This document shows positions 7,037-16,452 of a stretch of DNA of 37,825 nt, piece by piece (the stretch's first letter is position 1; every line of letters begins with the position of its first letter). The stretch covers positions 1 to 37,825 of the forward strand of contig NZ_JOHY01000062.1 in assembly GCF_000721495.1 (NCBI RefSeq). Reading direction: 5' to 3'. The position numbers were made by a program, and so were the translations under genes. The stretch comes from Streptomyces sp. NRRL F-5123 (GTDB lineage: Bacteria > Actinomycetota > Actinomycetes > Streptomycetales > Streptomycetaceae). The notes beneath the pieces are model-generated. The model worked only from the letters and a program-made list of their open reading frames with translations, was not told the origin of the DNA and ran no database searches.

Positions 7037-7768
7037 ATGGAACGACGACGACGCACCGCACCGCGCCGGGCCCTGCTGCTGGCGTGCGCCGCGGCCGTGC
7101 CCGCGCTGCTGCTCGCCGGCTGCTCCTCCGGCGGCTCCGGCTCGGACTCCGGCTCGGGATCCGGCGGCAAGGGCAGCGGCAACGGAAAGGGCAAGGACGC
7201 CACCGCGAGCGCCTCGGCGACGACGGCGGCGCCCGCACCGGAGAAGTTCGCCACGCTGCCCAACGCCTGCCTGTCGGTCGGCCAGGCGACCGTGACCGCG
7301 ATCGTGCCCAAGGCCAAGTCGCCGGCCGGCACGCCCGCCACCTCCGACGACGCCAAGGACCGCGCGGGCTGCTCCTGGACCGGCAACGGCAAGGACGGCT
7401 ACCAGTACCGCTGGCTGTCCGTCACCCTCCAGCGCTTCGCCTCCACCCCGGCCTCACCCGCCGAGGACCAGGCGAAGGAACGCTTCACCGGCCAGGCGGC
7501 CGACCTCGGCAGCACGACGGGCGCGAAGGCGTCGGCCGTCACGGGCGTGGGCGACCAGGCGTTCTCGTTCGCGGGCAAGGCCACCGTCGCGAAGGTCACC
7601 TCGCAGGACGACACCCTCCTGGTGCGCACCGGCAACGTCGTGGTGATCGTCGAGTACAACGGCGCGGGCCTGGAGGGCAAGAAGAACCCGAGCGCCTCCA
7701 CCGTTGATGCCGGCGCGCTGCGGGCCGCCAAGGAAGCGGTCGCGGCGGTCGCGGCGGCGAACGCGTAA
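7037..7768 (+). CDS. DUF3558-like secreted lipoprotein, shorter paralogue
   Basis: 243 residues from the ATG at 7037. The start gives a short basic n-region (MERRRRTAPRR), a hydrophobic core and lipobox LAGC (C29); an in-frame upstream ATG at 6983 would displace the signal and is unlikely. A Gly/Ser/Lys-rich tether follows. The domain contains LPNACLSVG, GCSWTGNG, VGDQAFSF and RTGNVVVIVEYNG, paralleling the lipoprotein encoded directly upstream, 94 bp away on the same strand. The two conserved cysteines probably form a disulfide outside the cell. The protein ends in an Ala/Val-rich helix. No enzymatic motif is visible. Confidence 0.8.
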   Translation: MERRRRTAPRRALLLACAAAVPALLLAGCSSGGSGSDSGSGSGGKGSGNGKGKDATASASATTAAPAPEKFATLPNACLSVGQATVTAIVPKAKSPAGTPATSDDAKDRAGCSWTGNGKDGYQYRWLSVTLQRFASTPASPAEDQAKERFTGQAADLGSTTGAKASAVTGVGDQAFSFAGKATVAKVTSQDDTLLVRTGNVVVIVEYNGAGLEGKKNPSASTVDAGALRAAKEAVAAVAAANA

Positions 7769-7903
7769 CAAACCCCGCCCCGCCCGTCCGCAAAGCAGCG
7801 GCAATCCGTACGTTTGTCCGGGCCGGGGGGCGCCGGGCGGTCGCCGCGGTATGGCAGTCTGGGGCCGCCAGTTGCCGAGTCGCAGTCGCAGGAGGGGTCG
7901 CGG

Positions 7904-9526
7904 GTGGCCGCGATACGTTTGACCCGCACGCACCGGATATTGGTCGGGGTCGTCGTCACGGGTGCCGTCGTCATTGCCGGCATAGGCTTCGCCGGGTCCT
8001 ACGCGGCCGTGCGCTCGCTCGCGCTGGACAAGGGTTTCGGCTGGTTCGCGAACGTCTTCCCGATCGGCGTGGACGCCGGCATCGTCGTCCTGCTGGCCCT
8101 CGACCTGCTGCTGACCTGGCTGCGCATCCCTTTTCCGCTGCTGCGGCAGACCGCGTGGCTGCTGACCGCCGCGACCATCGCCTTCAACGGCGCCGCCGCC
8201 TGGCCCGACGGGCTCGGCGTGGGCATGCACGCGATCATCCCGGTCCTCTTCGTGGTGTCGGTCGAGGCCGCGCGGCACGCCATCGGGCGCATCGCCGACA
8301 TCACCGCCGACAAGCACATGGAGGGCGTCCGCTTCACCCGCTGGCTGCTCGCGCCCTTCCCGACCTTCCGGCTGTGGCGCCGCATGAAGCTGTGGGAGCT
8401 GCGGTCGTACGAGGAGGTCATCCGGCGCGAGCAGGACCGGCTGGTCTACCGGGCGAGGCTGCGCGCCCGCTACGGCGTCGCCTGGCGCCGCCGGGCACCC
8501 GTCGAGGCGATCATGCCGCTGCGGCTGGCCAAGTACGGGGTCCCACTGGCCGACACCGCCGAGGCCGGACTCGCCGCGGCGGGCCTCGACCCCCTCGCGG
8601 GCCCCGCGCCCAAGGAGCTCACGGCCGCGGCGCCGGTCCCCGAGAAGGAGGCCGAGGCGGCGCCGCCGCAGGCCGCGACGGCTGCCGGGGCGGTGCCGGT
8701 GGCGGCGGTCCCGGAGCGCGCGGAGGGGGCGGGGGCCGGGGCGGGGCCGTACGCCGAGCCGGTCGGGCACGCGTACGACGCGCGCTTCGACCCGCGGTAC
8801 GACCCTCGCTTCGATCCCCGGTACGACCAGCAGTACGACCCGCGGCTCGACCCCCGGCTCGACCCGCAGTACGACCCGCGGCTCGATCCCCGCTTCGACC
8901 CGCAGTACGACCCGCGGCTCGACCCCCGCTTCGCCGAGGTGGGGCCCCAGGCGCAACACCCGCAGCAGGGGCCGCAGCCGCAGGGGGACGTCAGGGCGCA
9001 GCCGCACGCCGGCGGGGAGGCGGACGGCCCGGCCGGGAGCCCCTGGTTCCACGCCCAGCGGCTGCCGGAGCGCTCCCAGCCCGGCCAGGCCCAGGCCCCG
9101 GCCCCCGAGCCGGAGCCCGCGCCGGACCGGCCCCGTATCCCCACCGGCCCGGAGCGCGACCGCCCGCTCGGCGTCGGCGCGGGTCCCAATGGGGCGAACG
9201 GCGCGAACGGCGGCGTGAACGGCTCCGGGCCGCTCCCCTTCCCGGGCCAGCGGACCGAGGAGTACGCCCCGGAGCCCGAGCCCGAGCCGGAGCCCGTCGA
9301 CCCGACGCTGAACCTCCCCGACGGTGTCTCCCTCGAGGAGGCCTACTTCGCGGCGTACCGCCAGTACGTGCGCGAGAAGGGCGAATTCCCGAACGCCCGG
9401 CAGTTCTCCCGCTACCTCCCGACCGTGTACGGCGGCACCGCCCCCGAGGAGCGCACCCTCGTCACGGCCATCCGGGACATGCGCTACCGCTTCCAGTCCG
9501 AGTCGGACATCGAGCACATCCCGTAG
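7904..9526 (+). CDS. DUF2637 (SpdB2-like) membrane protein with tetrapeptide repeat
   Basis: 540 residues; GTG start at 7904 with GGAGGGG six bases upstream. The N-terminal 130 residues contain about four transmembrane helices of the DUF2637 family, related to plasmid spread protein SpdB2, then an arginine-rich cytoplasmic helix region (WRRMKLWELRSYEEVIRRE). A long low-complexity middle follows, including 13 tetrapeptide units of the form [YFL]-D-[PAQ]-[RQ]. A conserved C-terminal domain of about 60 residues closes it (EEAYFAAYRQYVREKG, FPNARQFSRYLPTVYG). Chromosomal DUF2637 genes are common in streptomycetes. In plasmids the family is tied to intramycelial transfer, but no tra/kor genes are nearby, so a chromosomal role is unknown. 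It is convergent with the secreted-protein gene, 15 bp apart. Confidence 0.85.
   Translation: MAAIRLTRTHRILVGVVVTGAVVIAGIGFAGSYAAVRSLALDKGFGWFANVFPIGVDAGIVVLLALDLLLTWLRIPFPLLRQTAWLLTAATIAFNGAAAWPDGLGVGMHAIIPVLFVVSVEAARHAIGRIADITADKHMEGVRFTRWLLAPFPTFRLWRRMKLWELRSYEEVIRREQDRLVYRARLRARYGVAWRRRAPVEAIMPLRLAKYGVPLADTAEAGLAAAGLDPLAGPAPKELTAAAPVPEKEAEAAPPQAATAAGAVPVAAVPERAEGAGAGAGPYAEPVGHAYDARFDPRYDPRFDPRYDQQYDPRLDPRLDPQYDPRLDPRFDPQYDPRLDPRFAEVGPQAQHPQQGPQPQGDVRAQPHAGGEADGPAGSPWFHAQRLPERSQPGQAQAPAPEPEPAPDRPRIPTGPERDRPLGVGAGPNGANGANGGVNGSGPLPFPGQRTEEYAPEPEPEPEPVDPTLNLPDGVSLEEAYFAAYRQYVREKGEFPNARQFSRYLPTVYGGTAPEERTLVTAIRDMRYRFQSESDIEHIP
8774..8932 (+). repeat. 12-bp tandem repeat encoding [YFL]D[PAQ][RQ] units
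   Basis: 159 bp, a little over 13 units of 12 bp, lies inside the DUF2637 gene and stays in frame throughout. Units vary mainly at the first residue (Tyr, Phe or Leu) and between Arg and Gln at the fourth, giving an array such as RFDPRYDPRFDP. Repeat number is likely to differ between strains. Confidence 0.95.
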
Positions 9527-9541
9527 GCGCGCCCGCGCCCG

Positions 9542-10840
9542 CTACGGGCGGGCGAAGACGCCGGTGGGCTGGAGCGGCTCGTAGCCGCGGGCCAGCAGTT
9601 CGGCGGTCACACCGACCGGGCCCGTCGAGCCGTCGGCGCAGGTGACCGTGAGGGCCGTGCTGTACGTGCCGCCCGGTGCCAGGTCGGTGGCGGTCGGCGG
9701 GGTGACGGTGCCGACGAGGGTGCCGTCCGGGCCCTCGGTCAGGGCGACCGGCTCGCCGTCCGCGGTCACGGTCACGTCGTCCGGGTGCAGGCCGCCCGGC
9801 CGGGAGAGCACCAGGCGCGTGCCGACGTCGGTGAAGTACGGGCCGTCCGCCGGGCTCGTGAAGTCGACCGTGCCCACCAGGGAGCAGGCGTTGTCGTCGC
9901 ACCCGCCGCCACCGCCGCCACCGCCGTTGCCGCCGCCGCCCCGCAGGGACGGCGGGAGCGCGCCGACGCGGGCGGGCGTGCCGCCGACGTCGTAGGTGCC
10001 GGGGTGGCCGGGGCCGCCCGGCGTGGTGGGCGCGAGGTCGATACTGCCCGTCGCGGTGCCGTCGACCCGGAAGTCGTAGACGGTGCCGTCGAGCGTGAGG
10101 TTGTCGACGTAGGTGTCCAGGCTCGCGCTCGCGTCGCCGAGCCGCCCGACGTTGGCGATCACGCCGATCGCGCCGCTGCCCGCACCGCCGCAGGCCGCGA
10201 CGTAGTCGCTGAACGGGTGGTCGCTGCCCGCCGCGAAGGACCCCACCGCGCGCGAGGTGCGCCACAGTGCGGCGCCGCCGGTGTCGAAGTGCCGCCAGAT
10301 GTCGGCGACCGCGCCGGCCCTGCCCTGGGTGTCGGTGGCCAGCTGCGGCTGGAAGCTGAGCGTGGTGAAGGCTCCCCCGCAGAAGCCCGGCAGCTGGAGG
10401 TTCGCACCGAAGGGGATCGCGGAGGGGGTGGAGCCGGCGGAGCTCACGTAGAGGTCGTACGACAGCGGGGACGCGGCGATCCGGCTGAACGACAGCGGCA
10501 GGGCGAAGTAGTGGGCGGCCTGCGACTGCTCGGCCTCGGCGGCACCGGTCACGGCCAGGTGCAGGCTGCCGTTGAAGCGGACGGGGTCGGCGAAGGGCGC
10601 GACCTCCTGCGTGCCGAACGGCCGCCCGGCGTTCCCCGGGTCGTCCTGCAGCCGCAGCCAGGGGCCCCGCGGCCCGAGGTCGGCGGCGGTGACCGGTTGA
10701 ACCACGGCGTCCGCCGCCCCGGCCGGCGCGGCGCAGGCGAGAACGGCGGGGGCGGCCGCGACAGCGGCGGCGGTGAGTGACGCGGCGAACCGCGCGGCAA
10801 GACGAGGCATACGGTGGGGCTCCCATCGGGATCGGCGCAT
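9542..10840 (-). CDS. Secreted protein of unknown function
   Basis: 432 residues from the ATG at 10840, chosen because GGAGG lies six bases upstream; an internal ATG at 10810 is a possible alternative. A basic n-region, an Ala-rich hydrophobic core and an AGAADA-type cleavage site indicate Sec or Tat export. The mature protein has an N-terminal beta-rich domain of about 230 residues (LSYDLYVSSAG, YVDNLTLDG), a Gly-rich hinge (RGGGGNGGGGGGG) followed by CDDNACS, and a C-terminal Ig-like domain of about 110 residues with DVTVTADGEPVALTEGPDG. Paired cysteines fit an extracytoplasmic protein. I do not recognise the family and see no catalytic signature; a surface or matrix role is only a guess. 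Confidence 0.75.
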   Translation of the reverse strand: MRRSRWEPHRMPRLAARFAASLTAAAVAAAPAVLACAAPAGAADAVVQPVTAADLGPRGPWLRLQDDPGNAGRPFGTQEVAPFADPVRFNGSLHLAVTGAAEAEQSQAAHYFALPLSFSRIAASPLSYDLYVSSAGSTPSAIPFGANLQLPGFCGGAFTTLSFQPQLATDTQGRAGAVADIWRHFDTGGAALWRTSRAVGSFAAGSDHPFSDYVAACGGAGSGAIGVIANVGRLGDASASLDTYVDNLTLDGTVYDFRVDGTATGSIDLAPTTPGGPGHPGTYDVGGTPARVGALPPSLRGGGGNGGGGGGGGCDDNACSLVGTVDFTSPADGPYFTDVGTRLVLSRPGGLHPDDVTVTADGEPVALTEGPDGTLVGTVTPPTATDLAPGGTYSTALTVTCADGSTGPVGVTAELLARGYEPLQPTGVFARP

Positions 10841-11163
10841 CAAGCGCCTCCGATGGTTCCCCCCGGCGCCCCCCTGCCGACGCCGCGCCCCACCGATGTC
10901 ACCCTGACGGCCTTGCCCTCACGCCCCGCGGCACCGCCCGCACGGCCGGGCGCCGCCCACGACGGACGGGCACCCGACCCCCCGGCCGGGCGTCCCCCAC
11001 GACGGATCGCTCGCCTCCCGGCCCCCGCCGCACCGGCCGGGCGCCACCCACGAAGCATCCCTCGCCTCCCGGCCCCCGCCGCACCGGCCAGGCACCGCCC
11101 GCTGCCAGGAGTCCGGCGGCGGATACGGCTCCCGGCCGGTGCGCCGGTCAGGCCGTCAGGCCG
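10841..11163. repeat. Intergenic region with degenerate 40-51 bp tandem repeats
   Basis: 323 bp between the secreted-protein start and the lysS stop, with no convincing gene. Four degenerate copies of a unit containing CGGCCGGGCG start near 10943, 10983, 11034 and 11085. The last two full copies share a 29-bp identical block (11010-11038 and 11061-11089, period 51). GCACCGGCC at 11081 can pair with GGCCGGTGC at 11134. At the lysS end, GTCAGGCC occurs three times in tandem (11147-11170), running 7 bp into the lysS coding end. Confidence 0.75.
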
Positions 11164-12891
11164 TCAGGCCGCGGGCGCGCCCAGCAGGGTGCGGACGCGG
11201 TCCTGGCCCACCGCGAGGAGGAGGGTCGGCAGCCGGGGGCCGGTGTCGCGGCCGACGAGCAGCTCGTAGAGCAGGGCGAAGAACGCCCGCTGGGCGACCT
11301 TCAGCTCGGGCGTCGGCTTGGCGTCGGGCTCCAGGCCCGCCTGGACCTTCGGCACCGCGTAGACCAGCGTCGTCAGGCCGTCCAGCGACCAGTGCGACGC
11401 CAGCCCGTCGAGCAGCAGCTTCAGCGCGCCGCGCCCCGCGTCGTCCAGCGCGGCGAGCCGGCCTTCGTCCGGCTCGGCCCGCACCACCGTGCGCTGCTCG
11501 GCGGGCACCTGCGTGGTGATCCAGGCCTCCGCCCGGTCCAGCCGCGGGCGCACCTCGTCCAGCGTCGCGATCGGGCGCTCCGGATCCAGCTCCGACAGGA
11601 TCCGCAGCGTCTGCTGCTCGGCGCCCGCGGTGATGTCGGCGACCGATGCCAGCGTCCGGTACGGCAGCGGCCGCGGGGTGCGCGGCAGCTCGCCCGCCGC
11701 GGTGCCGACCGCGCGGCTGTAAGCGGCCTGGTCGGCGGGCAGCGCGGCGCCCTCCTCGACCTTGCGCGTCAGGGCGTCCCACTCGTCGTAGAGCCGCTGG
11801 ATCTCCTGGTCGAAGGCGATCTTGAAGGACTGGTTGGGGCGGCGCCGCGCGTACAGCCAGCGCAGGATCTGCGGCTCCATGATCCGCAGCGCGTCCGCCG
11901 GCACCGGCACTCCGCCCTTGGACGAGGACATCTTCGCCATGCCGGAGATGCCCACGAAGGCGTACATCGGCCCGATGGGCTGCTTCCCGCCGAAGATCGG
12001 CCCGACGATCTGTCCGCCGACCTGGAAGGACGACCCCGGCGAGGAGTGGTCGACACCGGACGGCTCGAAGACGACGCCCTCGTACGCCCAGCGCATCGGC
12101 CAGTCGACCTTCCAGACCAGCTTGCCGCGGTCGAACTCGCGCAGCAGCACCGTCTCGCCGTGCCCGCACGTGCACGTGTACGTCATCTCGGTCGTCTCGT
12201 CGTCGTACGCGGTGACCGTGGTGAAGTCCTTGCCGCACTCCGCGCAGAACGGCTTGTACGGGTAATACTCCGCGCCGCTGCCGCTGCCGTCGTCCTCGGC
12301 GGCCGCGCCGGAGCCCTCGGCGGCGGCGACCTCCGCCTCGTCGAGCGGCTTCTGCTGCTGCTTGGCGGGCGCCTTCTTCGTGCGGTACTGCGCGAGGATC
12401 TCGTCGATCTCCCGGCGGTGCTGCATCGCGTGCAGCACCTGCTCGCGGTAGGCCCCCGACGTGTACTGCTCGGTCTGGCTGATCGGGTCGTACTCCACGC
12501 CCAGCTCGGCCAGCGACGCGACGATCTGCGCCTTGAAGTGCTCCGCCCAGTTCGGGTACGCGGAGCCCGCGGGGGCGGGCACGGACGTGAGCGGCTTGCC
12601 GATGTGCTCGGCCCACGACGCGTCGACGCCCGGCACCCCGTTCGGCACCTTGCGGTAGCGGTCGAAGTCGTCGAAGGAGATCAGATGGCGCACCTGGTAA
12701 CCGCGGCGGCGGATCTCGTCGGCGACCAGGTGGGGCGTCATGACCTCGCGCAGATTGCCCAGGTGGATCGGGCCTGAGGGGCTCAGCCCGGACGCGACGA
12801 CGACGGTTTTCCCGGGGGCGCGACGCTCCGACTCGGCGATGACGTCGTCCGCGAAACGGGAGACCCAGTCGGTCTCGGTGCTGGCAGCCAC
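11164..12891 (-). CDS. lysS: Lysyl-tRNA synthetase, class I
   Basis: 575 residues; GTG start at 12891 with AAGGA seven bases upstream. It charges tRNA-Lys in the cytoplasm. It belongs to the class I (archaeal-type, LysK) family rather than the usual bacterial class II enzyme: it has the HIGH-type motif IHLGN (H43-N46), KMSSSKG (K320-K325) in place of KMSKS, and a zinc-binding insert with CAEC (216-219) and a CTCGHGE pair about 20 residues later. A low-complexity acidic/Ala insert (about 178-205) precedes the zinc module. It is divergent from argS with a 246-bp shared upstream region. The stop lies in an 8-bp tandem repeat that places TGA in all three frames. Confidence 0.95.
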   Translation of the reverse strand: MAASTETDWVSRFADDVIAESERRAPGKTVVVASGLSPSGPIHLGNLREVMTPHLVADEIRRRGYQVRHLISFDDFDRYRKVPNGVPGVDASWAEHIGKPLTSVPAPAGSAYPNWAEHFKAQIVASLAELGVEYDPISQTEQYTSGAYREQVLHAMQHRREIDEILAQYRTKKAPAKQQQKPLDEAEVAAAEGSGAAAEDDGSGSGAEYYPYKPFCAECGKDFTTVTAYDDETTEMTYTCTCGHGETVLLREFDRGKLVWKVDWPMRWAYEGVVFEPSGVDHSSPGSSFQVGGQIVGPIFGGKQPIGPMYAFVGISGMAKMSSSKGGVPVPADALRIMEPQILRWLYARRRPNQSFKIAFDQEIQRLYDEWDALTRKVEEGAALPADQAAYSRAVGTAAGELPRTPRPLPYRTLASVADITAGAEQQTLRILSELDPERPIATLDEVRPRLDRAEAWITTQVPAEQRTVVRAEPDEGRLAALDDAGRGALKLLLDGLASHWSLDGLTTLVYAVPKVQAGLEPDAKPTPELKVAQRAFFALLYELLVGRDTGPRLPTLLLAVGQDRVRTLLGAPAA

Positions 12892-12981
12892 TGCTCTGTC
12901 CTTTCCCCTGCTGGGCGGGCCGCCCCGGAGGCGTCCCGCTCCCACGATTCTCCCAGACCCTCGCCCCCCGCCGGGCCGCCC

Positions 12982-13019
12982 TGTGGACAACCCGCCCCCG
13001 CCCCCACCCCTGTGGATAA
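12982..13019. promoter_or_regulatory. Pair of DnaA-box-like sites between lysS and argS
   Basis: TGTGGACAA (12982-12990) and TGTGGATAA (13011-13019) are exact reverse complements of TTGTCCACA and TTATCCACA, the DnaA boxes favoured in Streptomyces and E. coli. They have the same orientation and are 29 bp apart, in the divergent promoter region. Two boxes are too few for an origin; transcriptional control or DnaA titration is inference. Confidence 0.6.
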
Positions 13020-13137
13020 CCTGCTCGCCGATTCCGGCCGCCGTGGGAGACTGGGTCTGCTCAAAACCTGGGTCTCACCCACCACGGAGCCCGGTCCCGA
13101 GCAGCCCACGATCCCGACACACGAAACGGCACCCTTC

Positions 13138-14931
<1,794 letters not shown>

Positions 14932-14953
14932 CCGGCCTCACCGGCCGACCATC

Positions 14954-14984
14954 CGGGTGCGGCCCTCCGCCGGGGCCGCACCCG
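14954..14984 (+). terminator. Terminator hairpin after argS
   Basis: A perfect 12-bp stem (14954-14965 with 14973-14984) and 7-nt loop starts 22 bp after the argS stop. No T-run follows, as is common for streptomycete terminators. Confidence 0.65.
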
Positions 14985-15081
14985 CCTGCCGCAGGGCGGC
15001 CCCCGCTCGGCAGGCGGCCGGGCGCCGCCTGTGGTCCGATGGTGGAGTCAGCAGCGGCACCGAGGGCGGACGGACAGGCAC

Positions 15082-16317
15082 GTGTCAGGCGACGGCGGCG
15101 ATCCGGGGATCGACTACCGGGCGGTCTACAAGGGACTCCCGGCGGGCATCGCGCTGCTCGACACGGAGCTGCGCTACATCGACGTCAACGAGGCCTACAC
15201 GCGCCTGTCCGGCCACAGCCCCGAAGACCTGGCCGGCCGCTACATCTTCGAGGTCTTCCCCGACAGCCCCGAACGCGCCGACTCCGCGAACGGCCCGGCC
15301 AACCTCGGCGCCTCACTGCGCCACGTCCTCGCGACCCACGAGCGCGACTCGCTCCCCCTCCAGCGCTACGACGTGGAGCGCACGGACCGCCCCGGCGTCT
15401 TCGAGGAGCGCTACTGGAGCACGATCAACACCCCGGTGCTCGACGCCGACGGCGAGGTCGCCCTCATCGTGCACCGCGTGGAGGAGGTCACCGCCTTCAT
15501 GAAGGCCCGTAACGGCGGCCCGGCCAGCCACAGCAAGCTGGAGGCCGAGCTGTACATGCGGGCCCGCGAGCTGCAGGAGCTCAACATGCGGCTGCGCCGC
15601 GCCCACGCCCACGAGCGGGAGGTGGCCCTCGCCCTGCAGTCCGCGCTGCTGCCCACCACCCGCCCGGTCGACCACCGGGCCGCGGTGCGCTACCAGCCCG
15701 CGGTGAGCGCGCTCAACGTGTGCGGCGACTGGTACGACATGGCGGACCTGCCCGGTAACCGCACCACCGTGGCGGTGGGGGACGTCGTCGGCCACGGTCT
15801 CACCGCCGCGACGGTGATGGGCCAGCTCAGAAGCGCGCTGAGCGCCGCCGCCCGGGTCACCGACGGGCCCGCGGCGGCGCTGGACGCGCTCAACCTCTAC
15901 GCCGAGTCCGTCGAGGGCGCGCAGTCCACGACCGTGGTCAAGGCGCACGTCGACTGGCCGGCCCGCACCATCACGTACAGCAACGCCGGGCACCCCCCGG
16001 CCGCGCTGGTGCACCCGGACGGCACGGTGGAATTCCTCGACCGGGCCACCGACCCGCCGATCGGCGCCAGCCCCGAGCCCGAACCGCGCCCGCAGGCCGT
16101 CGTCGCCTTCGAGCCGGGCGCGACGCTCGTCCTCTACACCGACGGGCTCATCGAGCGACGCGGCGAGGACATCGACGTCGGGCTCGGCCGCCTGGCGACG
16201 TCCCTGGCCCGGCACCGCGCCGCCGACCCCGAGCAGCTCGCCGACGCGCTGCTGGACGAGCTGCTGCCGCCGGACGGCGCCACCGACGACACCGCCCTGG
16301 TCGTCCTGCGACTGTGA
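15082..16317 (+). CDS. PAS-domain PP2C (SpoIIE/RsbU-type) serine phosphatase
   Basis: 411 residues from a GTG at 15082; a start 17 codons earlier is possible. An N-terminal PAS domain (about 8-120: GIALLDTELRYIDVNEAY, LSGHSPEDLAGRYIFEVF) is followed by a coiled-coil linker (about 145-185) and a PP2C-like phosphatase domain with CGDWYDM (214-220), VGDVVGHGLTAATVM (metal Asp about 234), SNAGHPPAALVH, LYTDGLIERR and TDDTALVVLR. All metal-binding aspartates appear present. Such proteins dephosphorylate anti-anti-sigma factors of the SpoIIAA/RsbV type and switch sigma factors in response to a PAS-sensed signal. No anti-sigma or anti-anti-sigma gene is adjacent, so the partner is unknown. There is no membrane segment; it is cytoplasmic. 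Confidence 0.9.
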   Translation: MSGDGGDPGIDYRAVYKGLPAGIALLDTELRYIDVNEAYTRLSGHSPEDLAGRYIFEVFPDSPERADSANGPANLGASLRHVLATHERDSLPLQRYDVERTDRPGVFEERYWSTINTPVLDADGEVALIVHRVEEVTAFMKARNGGPASHSKLEAELYMRARELQELNMRLRRAHAHEREVALALQSALLPTTRPVDHRAAVRYQPAVSALNVCGDWYDMADLPGNRTTVAVGDVVGHGLTAATVMGQLRSALSAAARVTDGPAAALDALNLYAESVEGAQSTTVVKAHVDWPARTITYSNAGHPPAALVHPDGTVEFLDRATDPPIGASPEPEPRPQAVVAFEPGATLVLYTDGLIERRGEDIDVGLGRLATSLARHRAADPEQLADALLDELLPPDGATDDTALVVLRL

Positions 16318-16321
16318 CGCC

Positions 16322-16384
16322 CGTAACGCCCGTGACGGCTATGACGGCTGTGATGCCTGTAACGGCAGCGACGGCAGTAACCGG
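16322..16384. repeat. Seven degenerate 9-bp tandem repeats
   Basis: Immediately after the PP2C stop, seven 9-bp units of the type [CT]GT[GA]ACGGC run without interruption (units start at 16322, 16331, 16340, 16349, 16358, 16367 and 16376). The array does not belong to a recognised gene. Confidence 0.85.
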
Positions 16385-16398
16385 CCCCGCCGTATGAC

Positions 16399-16435
16399 GC
16401 GCCGGGCGCCCGCCCCCCGCGCGGGCGCCCGGCGC
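16399..16435. terminator. Very GC-rich hairpin between convergent genes
   Basis: A perfect 15-bp stem (16399-16413 with 16421-16435) and 7-nt loop lies between the PP2C phosphatase stop and the ECF sigma stop. It is placed to stop transcription from both sides. The right arm sequence is partly duplicated just downstream (16431-16450). Confidence 0.7.
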
Positions 16436-16452
16436 GGGCGCCCGGCGCGGGC

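Noticed and set aside
10941..11100. CRISPR-like array
   Set aside because: Repeats are degenerate and tandem without unique spacers, and no cas gene is present.
10777..12777. 666-codon plus-strand open frame antisense to lysS
   Set aside because: Opposite to a fully conserved synthetase; composition is His/Arg/Gly shadow type without motifs.
12982..13019. Chromosomal origin suggested by DnaA boxes
   Set aside because: Only two boxes, with no dnaA, dnaN or AT-rich unwinding region nearby; streptomycete oriC has many boxes.
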